Below are positions 7,309 to 15,687 of a DNA stretch of 64,000 nt, piece by piece; within the stretch, counting starts at the first letter, position 1; each line of letters begins with the position of its first letter. The translations under genes were made by a program, and so were the position numbers. The notes under the pieces were generated by a model. The model had not been told where the DNA came from and ran no database searches. It saw only the letters and a list, made by a program, of their open reading frames with translations. The stretch lies in contig NZ_JACIBV010000001.1 in the NCBI RefSeq assembly GCF_014195505.1, positions 7,998,001-8,062,000 on the forward strand. Reading direction: 5' to 3'. This DNA comes from Nonomuraea dietziae. GTDB lineage: Bacteria; Actinomycetota; Actinomycetes; Streptosporangiales; Streptosporangiaceae.

Positions 7309-9076
7309 CCAGTCCGTAGTCGCGTCGGGCGCCCTGCTCGGTGATCAGGCCCGCCCTGAGGTCGGCCTCGACGAGGGCGCGATCCCTCGACAGCGGGGGT
7401 CCGAGACCGCCTCCCCCCGTCGTCTCGACGACGAACGCCTCGCCCTCCTCGAACCGCACGTTGTTGGCCTTCGACGGTAGCCGTTCCAGCGTGCCGTCCA
7501 GGTGCCGTCTGTAGAAGCCGCCCAGCCTGCCGGGCAGCCCGCCCTCGCGGCCCTGCGGCGCCAGGCTCAGCCGGTCGCCGCGGGTGGTGACGTGGCAGGG
7601 GGCCAGGAACCTCAGCACCGTACGGGAGCCGAGCCCGCCCCTGAACGTGCCGGGCCCTCCGGAGTCGGGGATGGTCTCGACCGACTCCACGATCATCGGG
7701 CAGCGCGTCTCCACCGGCTCGGCCTGGGGCACGGAGTTGCGGCCGATGCCGAAGTGCACGCCCGTGGCGTCGGGCCCGTCCAGGCCGCGGCGGGCGCCGA
7801 CCCCGCCGAAGTCGTAGGACAGGTGGATCCAGTACGGCGCCCCGACGGCGGCGATGGAGAACGGCTGCAGGATGCCGCTGGCGGCGATGGCCCGCTCGGG
7901 CACCGCCTCGGAGAGGGCCTGGAAGACGGCCTCCATGGCGGCGTAGATCGGTACGAAGCGGCCGCCGCAGGGGTGCGGGGGCGTGGCGTTGAGCAGCGAG
8001 CCGACGGGCAGGCGCACGTCGATGGCGCGCAGGCAGCCGTCGTTCATGGGGATGGTGGGGTCGAGGAAGCAGCGCACGGCGAAGACGGCGGCCGCCATCG
8101 ACTGGGAGGCGGAGGAGTTGATGGCGGCGGGCACCTGCGGGCCTGTCCCCTCGAAGTCCACCACCACGGGAGCGCCCGCCGGAGCCCCGCCCCCGCCCCC
8201 GCTCTCTCCGCCCTCGCTCTCTCCGCGTTCCGCCGTCCCCCGAACTCGCGACTGCCCGGTGACCGGGTGCGGAGCCTCCGTGCCGTGGGTGGGGAGGGTG
8301 ACGGTGACACGGACGGTGTGCGGGCGGCCGGGGTGGATGCCGTCGTCGTCGATCGGGTACGACGCGGTGAAACGGCCCCTGGGCAGCTCGGTGAGGGCGG
8401 CGCGGGTGCGGGCCTCGGTGTAGTCGAGGTAGGCGTCGATCCCCTCGGCCAGCCCGGCGGCGCCGTACTCCGTGACCAGGGAGGAGAGGCGGGCCGCGGC
8501 GACGGCGGTGCCGGCCAGGAGCGCGCGGACGTCGCCCATCACCTTGTCGGGCGTGCGTGAGTTGGCGCGCAGGATCGCCTCGACGGCGGGCACGATCCCC
8601 TCGGCGGTGGCCAGCCGCACAGGAGGCAGCTGGAGGCCCTCGAGGAAGATGTCGGTGGCGAGAGGGGCCATGCCGCCCGCCGACAGGCCGCCGAGGTCCG
8701 AGACGTGGATCATGGTGGCGGTGAGGTAGGCGGGCTCGCCCTCCACGAAGACGGGACGGTAGACGAGCAGGTCGTTGGTGTGGACCCCGCCCCTGTAGGC
8801 GTCGTTCATGACGTAGGCGTCGCCGGGCGCCATGGTGGCAGGCGGGTGGTCGGCCAGCAGGAAGGGGAGGGCGACCTTGAGCGCCATGCTGTTCATGAGC
8901 GTGGTCGCCATGGACTGGGCGATCAGGCGTCCTCGGACGTCGAGGACGGCGGCGCTGGCGTCGGAGCCCTCGACGATGAAGGTGGAGTAGGCGGACCTGA
9001 CGACGACGACGCTCGCCTCCTCGGCCGTCACGACGAGGGCGTTGCGCAGGACCTCCGCGGTCAGGGCGTCGTTCAC
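7268..9076 (-). CDS. hyuB: Hydantoinase B / oxoprolinase family protein
   Basis: A 602-residue protein of the HyuB/oxoprolinase B family. The N-terminus LTAEVLRNALVVTAEEASVVVV and the segments GDAYVMNDAYRGG (about 95-107), HVSDLGGLSAGG (about 129-140) and the C-terminal FRGGLGSRTVLRF are family hallmarks. With HyuA it should form an ATP-dependent amidohydrolase or carboxylase acting on a cyclic amide such as hydantoin or 5-oxoproline, or on acetone-like substrates; the substrate is not clear. The GTG start at 9076 overlaps the hyuA stop by four bases. A Gly/Glu/Ser-rich low-complexity insert (about residues 275-300) is unusual for the family. Confidence 0.9.
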   Translation of the reverse strand: MNDALTAEVLRNALVVTAEEASVVVVRSAYSTFIVEGSDASAAVLDVRGRLIAQSMATTLMNSMALKVALPFLLADHPPATMAPGDAYVMNDAYRGGVHTNDLLVYRPVFVEGEPAYLTATMIHVSDLGGLSAGGMAPLATDIFLEGLQLPPVRLATAEGIVPAVEAILRANSRTPDKVMGDVRALLAGTAVAAARLSSLVTEYGAAGLAEGIDAYLDYTEARTRAALTELPRGRFTASYPIDDDGIHPGRPHTVRVTVTLPTHGTEAPHPVTGQSRVRGTAERGESEGGESGGGGGAPAGAPVVVDFEGTGPQVPAAINSSASQSMAAAVFAVRCFLDPTIPMNDGCLRAIDVRLPVGSLLNATPPHPCGGRFVPIYAAMEAVFQALSEAVPERAIAASGILQPFSIAAVGAPYWIHLSYDFGGVGARRGLDGPDATGVHFGIGRNSVPQAEPVETRCPMIVESVETIPDSGGPGTFRGGLGSRTVLRFLAPCHVTTRGDRLSLAPQGREGGLPGRLGGFYRRHLDGTLERLPSKANNVRFEEGEAFVVETTGGGGLGPPLSRDRALVEADLRAGLITEQGARRDYGLVIPAASPARPGRS

Positions 9077-11079
9077 GCGCCGCCCTCCCCTGTGAGGGTG
9101 ACGGAGCCGTCGGGCGACAGGGCGGCGCCCCAGCCGGGCGGGACGACGATGGTGGACTCGGGGTCCTCGATGATCGCGGGACCCCGGAGGGAGCCCACGG
9201 CGGCGCGGGTGAGCACAGGGACGTCGACGTAGCCGCCGCACTCGGCGAAGTAGGCGAGGCGGCTGCGGGGCGGCCGGCCGGTGGGCCCCTCTCGGGTGCC
9301 GGGGTCGCCCGCCGTCCGCCGCCCGGCCGGGATGGTGAGGCGCAGGCGGTAGCTGACGATCTCGATCTCGCCTTCCTGGGCGATGCCGTACACCTGGTGG
9401 TACTTCAGGAAGAACGCGGAGTCCACGGACGGGCCCCATGGCACGGTGAGCTCGTGCGCCTGCCCACGGAAGCGCACGTCGACCGAGCGCTCGACCCGCA
9501 GGCCGGCCGCGCCGGCCGCGACCCCGAGGTCGGCCAGGGCGGCGGCCTCCAGAGCGGCGAAGACCGCGCCGGGATCGGGGGCTGACAGGGCCGACAGGAC
9601 CCGCTCGGTGGACAGCTCACCGGCCAGCAGCCCCGCCGCCGACGCGACCCCGCACAGGGCGGGCACGACGACGGTGCCGATGCCGAACCTGCCTGCCACC
9701 CTGGCGGCGTGCATGGGGCCCGCGCCGCCGAAGGCGACCAGGACGAACCCCCGAGGGTCGATCCCGCGCTGCACGGTCACCACGTGCACCGCCGAGCCCA
9801 TCGCCGCCCCGACGATCTCGTGCACGGCATGCGCCGCCGCCTCCCTTGCCACCCCGAGCGCGCCCGCCACCCTGTCCACGGCCTTCTCCGCGAGCTCGGC
9901 GGAGAGCGAGAAGGCGGCGAAGGAACGAGGAGAGAGGTAGCCGAGAACCAGGTTGGCGTCCGTGACGGTGGGGGAGGAGCCGCCCAGCCCGTAACAGGCG
10001 GGCCCGGGGGAGGAGCCCGCCGAGCGGGGGCCCACGCGCAGCGCGCCCGCGGCGTCCACCCAGGCGATGCTGCCGCCGCCCGCGCCCACCTCGGCCAGGT
10101 CGATGGCAGGGGTCTTCACGGGGACGCCGGTCCCCGCGCGACGGCCGCCGAAGCTGCCCTTGCCGCCGACGTGGAACTCGTGGGTGATCTCTGGCCGGCC
10201 GTTCCTGATCACGCACGTCTTGGCGGTCGTGCCGCCCATGTCGAAGGAGATCACGTCCGGGTGTCCGGTGAGCGAGGCGGCCAGCACGCCCGCCGCGGGC
10301 CCCGACTCGATCGTGGCCACCGCCCTGCGCGCCGCCTGGACGGCCGACATGACCCCGCCGCCCGACTCCATGACGTGCACGGGGGCGGTGATGCCGAAGG
10401 AGCGCAGCTCGTCCTGGAACCTGGTCAGGTACGACGCCATGAGCGGCCCGACATATCCGGACATGATGGTGGTGGTGGCTCGTTCATACTCCCTGAGCTC
10501 CGGCCACACCTCCGAGGAGATCACCACGCTGGGCACGAACTCCCGCAGCAGATCGGCCACCTGGCGCTCGTGCGAGGGGTCGGCATAGGAGTGCAGCAGG
10601 CACACGGCAGCCGAGGTGATCCCGCGAGCGGCGATCTCGCGGCCCGCCCGCCGTACCGATTCGGGGCACAGGGGAACCAGCACCGAGCCGTCCGCGCCGA
10701 CGCGCTCGTCCACCTCGAAGCAGTCCTCGGCGGCCACGGGCGGGACGGGCGGGGTGAAGCGCAGGTCGTAGCGGTCCTCCTCGACGCGTGCGTAGCGGCC
10801 GAGAGGTATCAGGGAGCGGAAGCCCTTCGTCGTCACGAACGCCACCCTCGCGCCCGTGCGCTCCAGCACCGCGTTGGTGGCCAGCGTGGTGGCGTGCACG
10901 ACCCTGGTGATCAGTGAGGGAGTAACGTCGCCGAGCGCCTGAGCGATACCGCTCATGATGCCCAAGAGAGGGTCGTCGGGTGTGCTGAGGCACTTGACGG
11001 CCGAGACCTCGCCATGAGGAGCGCGCAGCACGACGTCGGTGAAGGTGCCGCCGACATCGACACCCAACTGGTATCCCAC
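9073..11079 (-). CDS. hyuA: Hydantoinase A / oxoprolinase family protein
   Basis: A 668-residue HyuA-family ATP-binding subunit. It begins with the actin-like phosphate-binding motif LGVDVGGTFTDVV (about residues 5-17) and contains SFDMGGTTAKTC (about 275-286) and AFGGAGPMHA (about 440-449), the second ATP-fold motifs. It works with HyuB encoded just downstream. GTG 11079 is chosen because the family consensus starts there and a promoter with correct spacing (11086-11114) would start transcription at that GTG, giving a leaderless mRNA. A longer frame to 11157 would remove the promoter. Confidence 0.9.
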   Translation of the reverse strand: MGYQLGVDVGGTFTDVVLRAPHGEVSAVKCLSTPDDPLLGIMSGIAQALGDVTPSLITRVVHATTLATNAVLERTGARVAFVTTKGFRSLIPLGRYARVEEDRYDLRFTPPVPPVAAEDCFEVDERVGADGSVLVPLCPESVRRAGREIAARGITSAAVCLLHSYADPSHERQVADLLREFVPSVVISSEVWPELREYERATTTIMSGYVGPLMASYLTRFQDELRSFGITAPVHVMESGGGVMSAVQAARRAVATIESGPAAGVLAASLTGHPDVISFDMGGTTAKTCVIRNGRPEITHEFHVGGKGSFGGRRAGTGVPVKTPAIDLAEVGAGGGSIAWVDAAGALRVGPRSAGSSPGPACYGLGGSSPTVTDANLVLGYLSPRSFAAFSLSAELAEKAVDRVAGALGVAREAAAHAVHEIVGAAMGSAVHVVTVQRGIDPRGFVLVAFGGAGPMHAARVAGRFGIGTVVVPALCGVASAAGLLAGELSTERVLSALSAPDPGAVFAALEAAALADLGVAAGAAGLRVERSVDVRFRGQAHELTVPWGPSVDSAFFLKYHQVYGIAQEGEIEIVSYRLRLTIPAGRRTAGDPGTREGPTGRPPRSRLAYFAECGGYVDVPVLTRAAVGSLRGPAIIEDPESTIVVPPGWGAALSPDGSVTLTGEGGA

Positions 11080-11085
11080 GCCGAT

Positions 11086-11114
11086 AACGTAGGACTCAAG
11101 CAAGCGCTTGTCAC
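11086..11114 (-). promoter_or_regulatory. Promoter of the hyuAB operon (leaderless)
   Basis: On the minus strand a GTGACA -35 element (11109-11114) and a TACGTT -10 element (11086-11091) are separated by exactly 17 bases. Transcription would start about 7 bases later, at the GTG of hyuA (11079), so the mRNA would have no leader. Confidence 0.5.
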
Positions 11115-11171
11115 GATTGACTTTCGGCGGACCGCAGGCAGTCTGGTCTTGTCGCACGTAGGGAGCTCACG

Positions 11172-12635
11172 ATGAGACGTCTCACAGTGCCTGCGATGGC
11201 GGTGGCCGTCGTCCTGGTGAGCGCGCCCCTGGCCATGGCGCACGAACACCCCAGCGGCATCACCGACCTCGTCACGCCCGCGGTGGTGCGCGTCGAGGCC
11301 ACGGCGAAGATCGACATCACCCTGCTCGACCACGTGGGCGAGCTGCTCCACGTCGAGCGCACCTACGAGGTGCCGATCGGGACGGGCACCGGCATCGTCG
11401 TCAACCCCGAGGGCGGCGTGGTCACGCTCACCCGGGTGGTCAGCACCGACAAGGACCTGGCCGTCTACGCGGCCAACAGGGTCTTCGCCGAACACCACAA
11501 GGCGAAGATCCCCGCCGACTTCGCCAGGCACGAGGTCTCCGACGACACGCTCAACCACCACCTGGAGCTCTGCTACGACCTCAAGAGCAAGATGTCGACC
11601 TGCATCATCGACATCAAGCCCGACATCACGATCTTCCCGAACATCGCGCCCGCCGACGGTCGCGGGTTCAAGGCCGAGGTCGTGAAGCTGGGCGACAAGC
11701 CAGACAGCCCCGTCGTGCTCAAGCCCACCTCCCGCGCCGACGGCGGCGTGGGCCTGCCCACCGCCCCGCTGGCCGACAAGGTGCCCGACAAGCCAGGCTC
11801 GCCCACCTCGGTCGCCGGATTCCTGGCCAGGCCCGCCGCCGACAAGCCGGTCAAGCTCGACATCGCCCACCTCGGCCAGGGCGGCGCGGGCGAGGGCGGA
11901 CGGCCCTTCGCCGACCCGGAGAAGAAGGTCGACGAGCCGGCCAAGCTCGGCAAGCTCATCGACCAGGGCATGCTCGGCGCCCCCGTGATCGGCGACAAGG
12001 ACGGCCACGTCATCGGGCTGCTCATCGGCGGCGGCAAGGACGCCAAGATGATCGGCGTCCGCGAGATCACCTCCGCGCTGACGGCGGCGAAGACCCCGCC
12101 GCGCAGGGGGCCGCTCGACGCCGCCTTCGAGGCCGCCCTCACCCGCTTCCACACCAAGAACTACACCGACGCGGGCCCCGCCTTCCAACGCGTGCTCGAC
12201 CTCTACCCCGGTCAGCCCGTAGCCGCCGCGCACCTGAAGGAGTCGCTGGCCAAGAAGGGCAGCGCCGCCGACACGGGGGTGCGCAAGGCCGCGCAGCCGA
12301 GGGGCACCACGATCCCGCTGTGGCCGTTCATCGTCGCGGCCGCCGTCGTGCTGGTCATCGCCCTGGGCGGCGGGTTCCTGCTGTGGCGGCGAAGGGCCGC
12401 GACGGAGGAGACGCCGCCGCGCATCGAGATCCCGTCGCCTCCTCCCGACGACGGCGCCAACCCGACCGTGATGGTCAGACGTTCCCAGGCCTTCCCTGTC
12501 GTCCCCCCGCACCAACCGCAGCCGCAACCTGTGCTGACCGCACAGCACCAGGTGAAGTTCTGTACGGCCTGCGGCATGAAACTGGGCCCCGCGCACCGGT
12601 TCTGTGGCTATTGCGGCCACCCGATCGAAACGTGA
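11172..12635 (+). CDS. Secreted/membrane protein with trypsin-like (inactive) domain, TM segment and cytoplasmic zinc ribbon
   Basis: A 487-residue protein. It has a signal peptide ending AMA near residue 18, so the mature chain may start HEHPSG. The extracellular part resembles an HtrA/trypsin-like domain: GTGTGIVVNPEGGVVTLT (about 72-89) and LGAPVIGDKDGHVIGLLIGG (about 271-290). However, where active enzymes have the Ser (GNSGGP) this has GMLGAP, and no catalytic His is evident, so it is probably a non-catalytic sensor. A TPR-like stretch (about 315-355) and one TM helix (about 378-402) follow, then a cytoplasmic tail ending in a zinc ribbon with two CxxC pairs (FCTAC and FCGYC, about 463-480). 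RBS GGAG at 11162. The stop overlaps the kinase start, so the two form a pair. Confidence 0.75.
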   Translation: MRRLTVPAMAVAVVLVSAPLAMAHEHPSGITDLVTPAVVRVEATAKIDITLLDHVGELLHVERTYEVPIGTGTGIVVNPEGGVVTLTRVVSTDKDLAVYAANRVFAEHHKAKIPADFARHEVSDDTLNHHLELCYDLKSKMSTCIIDIKPDITIFPNIAPADGRGFKAEVVKLGDKPDSPVVLKPTSRADGGVGLPTAPLADKVPDKPGSPTSVAGFLARPAADKPVKLDIAHLGQGGAGEGGRPFADPEKKVDEPAKLGKLIDQGMLGAPVIGDKDGHVIGLLIGGGKDAKMIGVREITSALTAAKTPPRRGPLDAAFEAALTRFHTKNYTDAGPAFQRVLDLYPGQPVAAAHLKESLAKKGSAADTGVRKAAQPRGTTIPLWPFIVAAAVVLVIALGGGFLLWRRRAATEETPPRIEIPSPPPDDGANPTVMVRRSQAFPVVPPHQPQPQPVLTAQHQVKFCTACGMKLGPAHRFCGYCGHPIET

Positions 12636-14152
12636 TGCACTTGAACGAGAGATCCCTGATCGGCCAGGAGGTCGCCGGGTACTACATCGAGGACGTCATC
12701 GGCAAGGGCGGCATGGCGGTGGTCTACCTGGCCCTCGACCCCAGGCTGAGCCGCAGGGTGGCGTTGAAGATCCTCAACCCCATCCTCAGCGTCGACGACC
12801 GCTTCCGCCAGCGTTTCATCCTGGAGTCGAGGACCGCCTCCAGCATCGAGCACCCCAACATCATCCCGATCTACGAGGCCAACTCCGACGACCACGGCGT
12901 GCTCTACATCGCCATGCGCTACGTGGACGGGCTCGACCTGCGCCGCCTCATCTACGACAGGGGCCCGATGCCCGTCGGCCAGGTCAACAGCATCGCCGCC
13001 CAGGTGGCCGCCGCACTCGACGCCGCCCACGCCCACGACCTGATCCACCGCGACGTGAAACCCGCCAACATCCTGCTCGCGGGCGACGAAGCCAGCCAGC
13101 ACGTCTACCTGACCGACTTCGGCATCACCAAGCACCGCACCTCGATCTCCGGGCTCACCCAGACCGACCAGTTCATCGGCACGCCGAGATACATGTCGCC
13201 CGAGCAGATCAACAAGGAGCACATCGACGGCAGGGCCGACCAGTACGCGCTGGCCTGCGTCGTCTACGAGGCGCTGGCCGGACGGATGCCTTTCGAGAGG
13301 GACAACGACGTCGCGCTGTTGTGGGCCCATCTGGCCGAGTCGCCCGCCCCGCTCTCGCACCTGCGCCCCGAGCTGCCGCTCGAGGTGGACGGCGTGATGA
13401 TGAAGGCGCTGGCCAAGTCGCCCGAGCAGCGCTACCCGTCCTGCACGGCCTTCGTCGGCGCGCTGCGCGACGCCATCAGCGGCGAGGTGGCACCGACCAG
13501 GCCCCAGCAGCCGATGCCCAGGACGAGCAGGGCGCCCAAGCCGGCCACGACGGGCAGGCGCAGGCTGCCCGCCGTCCTGATCGGGGTCACGGCCGCCGTC
13601 GCCGCGATCACGCTGGCGGTGCTGCTCGTGCTGGCCAACAGGGGCGAGGGCATGCTGACCTACCGGCCGACCCCCGCCGTGCCGATGACGTTCACCTATC
13701 CCGAGGGCTGGACCGCGACGACCCACGTGGACCTGTTCGCGCTCGCCTCACCCAGCGCCGCGCAGTTCGAGTCGCTGTTCGTCGCGGCGGCCAACGCCGA
13801 CTGGAGCGAGGTCAACGCGCTCGACCCCACCGACGCCACCGGCCTGTACGTGCAGCTCGCCGACACCTTCGATCCCAAGGCCGACCTGCAGAGCATGCAG
13901 GAGACGCTCAACACCATGCTGCCCGGTAAGGTCACCTTCACCAACGAGCCCGCGGCCGACCTGATCGCGGGCCGTACGGCCACCAGGTTCGAGGGCTACC
14001 TGCGCAGCGCGACGGGCACGGGTCAGCTCAGGGTGACCGGCTACCTCGTCGAGACGCCGACCAGGTCCGCGCTCGTCCTCTACTTCTGCGCGGAGAGCGC
14101 CTGCGACCCCGCGCTGCTGGCGAAGATCAGGGAGAGCGTCGCGCTGACTTGA
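12635..14152 (+). CDS. Membrane Ser/Thr protein kinase (PknB-like)
   Basis: A 505-residue kinase. The kinase domain (about 13-275) has the glycine loop GKGGMAVVY (23-31), Lys45 in VALK, the catalytic HRDVKPAN (138-145) and DFG (161-163), followed by GTPRYMSPEQ. After a Pro-rich linker comes one TM helix (about 310-333) and an extracellular domain of ~170 residues, containing two cysteines near the C-terminus, that may sense a ligand. There are no PASTA repeats. ATG 12635 overlaps the stop of the upstream gene; GTG 12632 is an alternative. Co-translation with the zinc-ribbon membrane protein suggests that protein is a partner or substrate. Confidence 0.93.
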   Translation: MHLNERSLIGQEVAGYYIEDVIGKGGMAVVYLALDPRLSRRVALKILNPILSVDDRFRQRFILESRTASSIEHPNIIPIYEANSDDHGVLYIAMRYVDGLDLRRLIYDRGPMPVGQVNSIAAQVAAALDAAHAHDLIHRDVKPANILLAGDEASQHVYLTDFGITKHRTSISGLTQTDQFIGTPRYMSPEQINKEHIDGRADQYALACVVYEALAGRMPFERDNDVALLWAHLAESPAPLSHLRPELPLEVDGVMMKALAKSPEQRYPSCTAFVGALRDAISGEVAPTRPQQPMPRTSRAPKPATTGRRRLPAVLIGVTAAVAAITLAVLLVLANRGEGMLTYRPTPAVPMTFTYPEGWTATTHVDLFALASPSAAQFESLFVAAANADWSEVNALDPTDATGLYVQLADTFDPKADLQSMQETLNTMLPGKVTFTNEPAADLIAGRTATRFEGYLRSATGTGQLRVTGYLVETPTRSALVLYFCAESACDPALLAKIRESVALT

Positions 14153-14215
14153 GCCTGACTTGGAGGCCGCTGTACCCCCATGGGCAAGCGCGGCTGAAAC
14201 GTCTACTCTCCGCGT

Positions 14216-14878
14216 GTGGGCATTCGAATCGTCATCGCGGACGACCAGGCCATGGTCAGGGTGGGCCTTCGCATGGTCGTCGACAGCGAAGAGGGCATGG
14301 ACGTCGTCGGCGAGGCAGCCGACGGCCTGGAGGCGCTGGCCGTGGTCAGGCGGACCCGCCCCGACATCGTCCTGATGGACATCTCCATGCCGCGCATGGA
14401 CGGCCTGGCCGCGGCGCAGCAGATCCTCGAGGATCCGGCTCCGCCCAAGGTCGTGATGCTGACGACCTTCGACACCGACGAGAACCTCTACGCGGCGCTG
14501 CGGGCGGGCACCAGCGGCTTCCTGCTCAAGGTCTCGCCCCCCGAGCAGCTCGTGGAGGCGATCAGGGTGGTGCACTCCGGCGACGCCCTGCTCGACCCCG
14601 CGGTGACCAGCCGCGTCATCGCCTCCTTCGCGGGCAGGCACGACCCCTCGCCGCCGCCGCAACTGGCCGAGCTGACCCCTCGCGAGCTCGAGGTGCTGCG
14701 CCTGCTCGCCAGAGGCCTCACCAACGCCGAGATCGCCCGCGAGCTGTTCGTCGGCGAGGCCACGGTCAAGACGCACGTGGCCCGCGTGCTGATGAAGCTG
14801 GGCCTGCGCGACCGCGCTCAGGCGGTCGTGTTCGCGTACGAGTCGGGCGTCGTACGGCCCGGCGCCGCCATCGCGTAG
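14216..14878 (+). CDS. NarL/LuxR-type response regulator
   Basis: A 220-residue response regulator. The receiver has the acid pair DD at 9-10, phospho-acceptor Asp55 (VLMDISMP), Thr (MLTTFD) and Lys (FLLKV). The C-terminal LuxR HTH is intact: LTPRELEVLRLLARGLTNAEIA (about 149-170) with recognition helix EATVKTHVARVL. No sensor kinase is adjacent; the preceding gene is a Ser/Thr kinase, so cross-phosphorylation is possible but unproven. The GTG start lies close to a likely promoter with no clear RBS. It is about 60 percent identical by eye to the C-terminal half of the fusion protein at 62324-63796. Confidence 0.92.
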   Translation: MGIRIVIADDQAMVRVGLRMVVDSEEGMDVVGEAADGLEALAVVRRTRPDIVLMDISMPRMDGLAAAQQILEDPAPPKVVMLTTFDTDENLYAALRAGTSGFLLKVSPPEQLVEAIRVVHSGDALLDPAVTSRVIASFAGRHDPSPPPQLAELTPRELEVLRLLARGLTNAEIARELFVGEATVKTHVARVLMKLGLRDRAQAVVFAYESGVVRPGAAIA

Positions 14879-15540
14879 TACGAGGCCCACGCCTCGTCTC
14901 CCATCCTGAGGATCTTCACGCCCACCCAGCCGAGGGCCACCACGGGCGCGTACCAGAACGGCAGGATCAGCGGCCCGTACGGCACCGCGAACGACCCCAG
15001 GTATCCGGCCGTCACCACCAGCGGCGCCCACCAGCCGACGAACCCGGTCCGCCACACCGCGATGAGCAGCAGCGGCAGCCCGACGAAGCCGAGGAAGATC
15101 CACGGCATCTGGAACGCGCCGACCGTGATCGGCAGGTCCAGCATCTCGTCCATGATCTGCTGCGCCCGCTCGGGCGTGTGGTGCCTGCCGAGCCACCACT
15201 CGACCGGGTCGATGATCAGCATGCCCGACAGCGAGCTGTAGCCCACGACCGTCAGGGCGCCGGAGACCTGCCCCAGCCTGGTGTTGCGCTGCCGGGTGAG
15301 GTGGACGAGGCCGAGGACGGCCACCGCCATGAGCAGCCAGCTCCAGTGGTAGAGCGCCGACTGCACCTGGGCGAGCGTCGGGTTGGCGCCGAAGCTGACC
15401 GCCTCCCTGTCGTCTCCCCACGTGCCCGGATCGACGGTGACGGCCAGCGCCTGGAGCAGCGGTGCGACGACGAGGAGCGCGCCTGACACGACTCTGCGGA
15501 AGGTGACGTGGTTGTTGAGCATGCCCGGCACGCTAGGCAT
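14818..15540 (-). CDS. Polytopic membrane protein, unknown function
   Basis: A protein of about 240 residues with six to seven hydrophobic helices (from VVSGALLVVAPLLQALAV through ALGWVGVKIL). No catalytic motif was recognised. Starts are possible at ATG 15540 or ATG 15522; an upstream in-frame ATG at 15633 would add a polar tail and overlap the divergent promoter region. The 3' end overlaps the convergent response-regulator gene by 61 bases, which is long, but the last residues of both frames look reasonable. It may be a paralogue of actinomycete DUF4386-like membrane proteins, but this is a guess. Confidence 0.7.
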   Translation of the reverse strand: MPSVPGMLNNHVTFRRVVSGALLVVAPLLQALAVTVDPGTWGDDREAVSFGANPTLAQVQSALYHWSWLLMAVAVLGLVHLTRQRNTRLGQVSGALTVVGYSSLSGMLIIDPVEWWLGRHHTPERAQQIMDEMLDLPITVGAFQMPWIFLGFVGLPLLLIAVWRTGFVGWWAPLVVTAGYLGSFAVPYGPLILPFWYAPVVALGWVGVKILRMGDEAWASYYAMAAPGRTTPDSYANTTA

Positions 15541-15636
15541 CCGCGGCGCTGGAGTCGTCCGTCTGCCGGTCGACTCGCTCTCACTCTGGAGGGGGACGGC
15601 TGTCTCGCGATTCGGGAGGGTATGGCGGTGCATGCC

Positions 15637-15664
15637 TTATCTGTGTGTATATTTTCCGTTATAG
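15637..15664 (+). promoter_or_regulatory. AT-rich promoter of the DUF6421-like operon
   Basis: TTATCT (15637-15642) and TTATAG (15659-15664) are separated by 16 bases inside an unusually AT-rich stretch (15636-15687). An AGGAG RBS at 15677-15681 and ATG 15688 follow. The AT-rich patch stands out in this very GC-rich DNA. Confidence 0.4.
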
Positions 15665-15687
15665 GGCGTCTAATTCAGGAGATTTTC

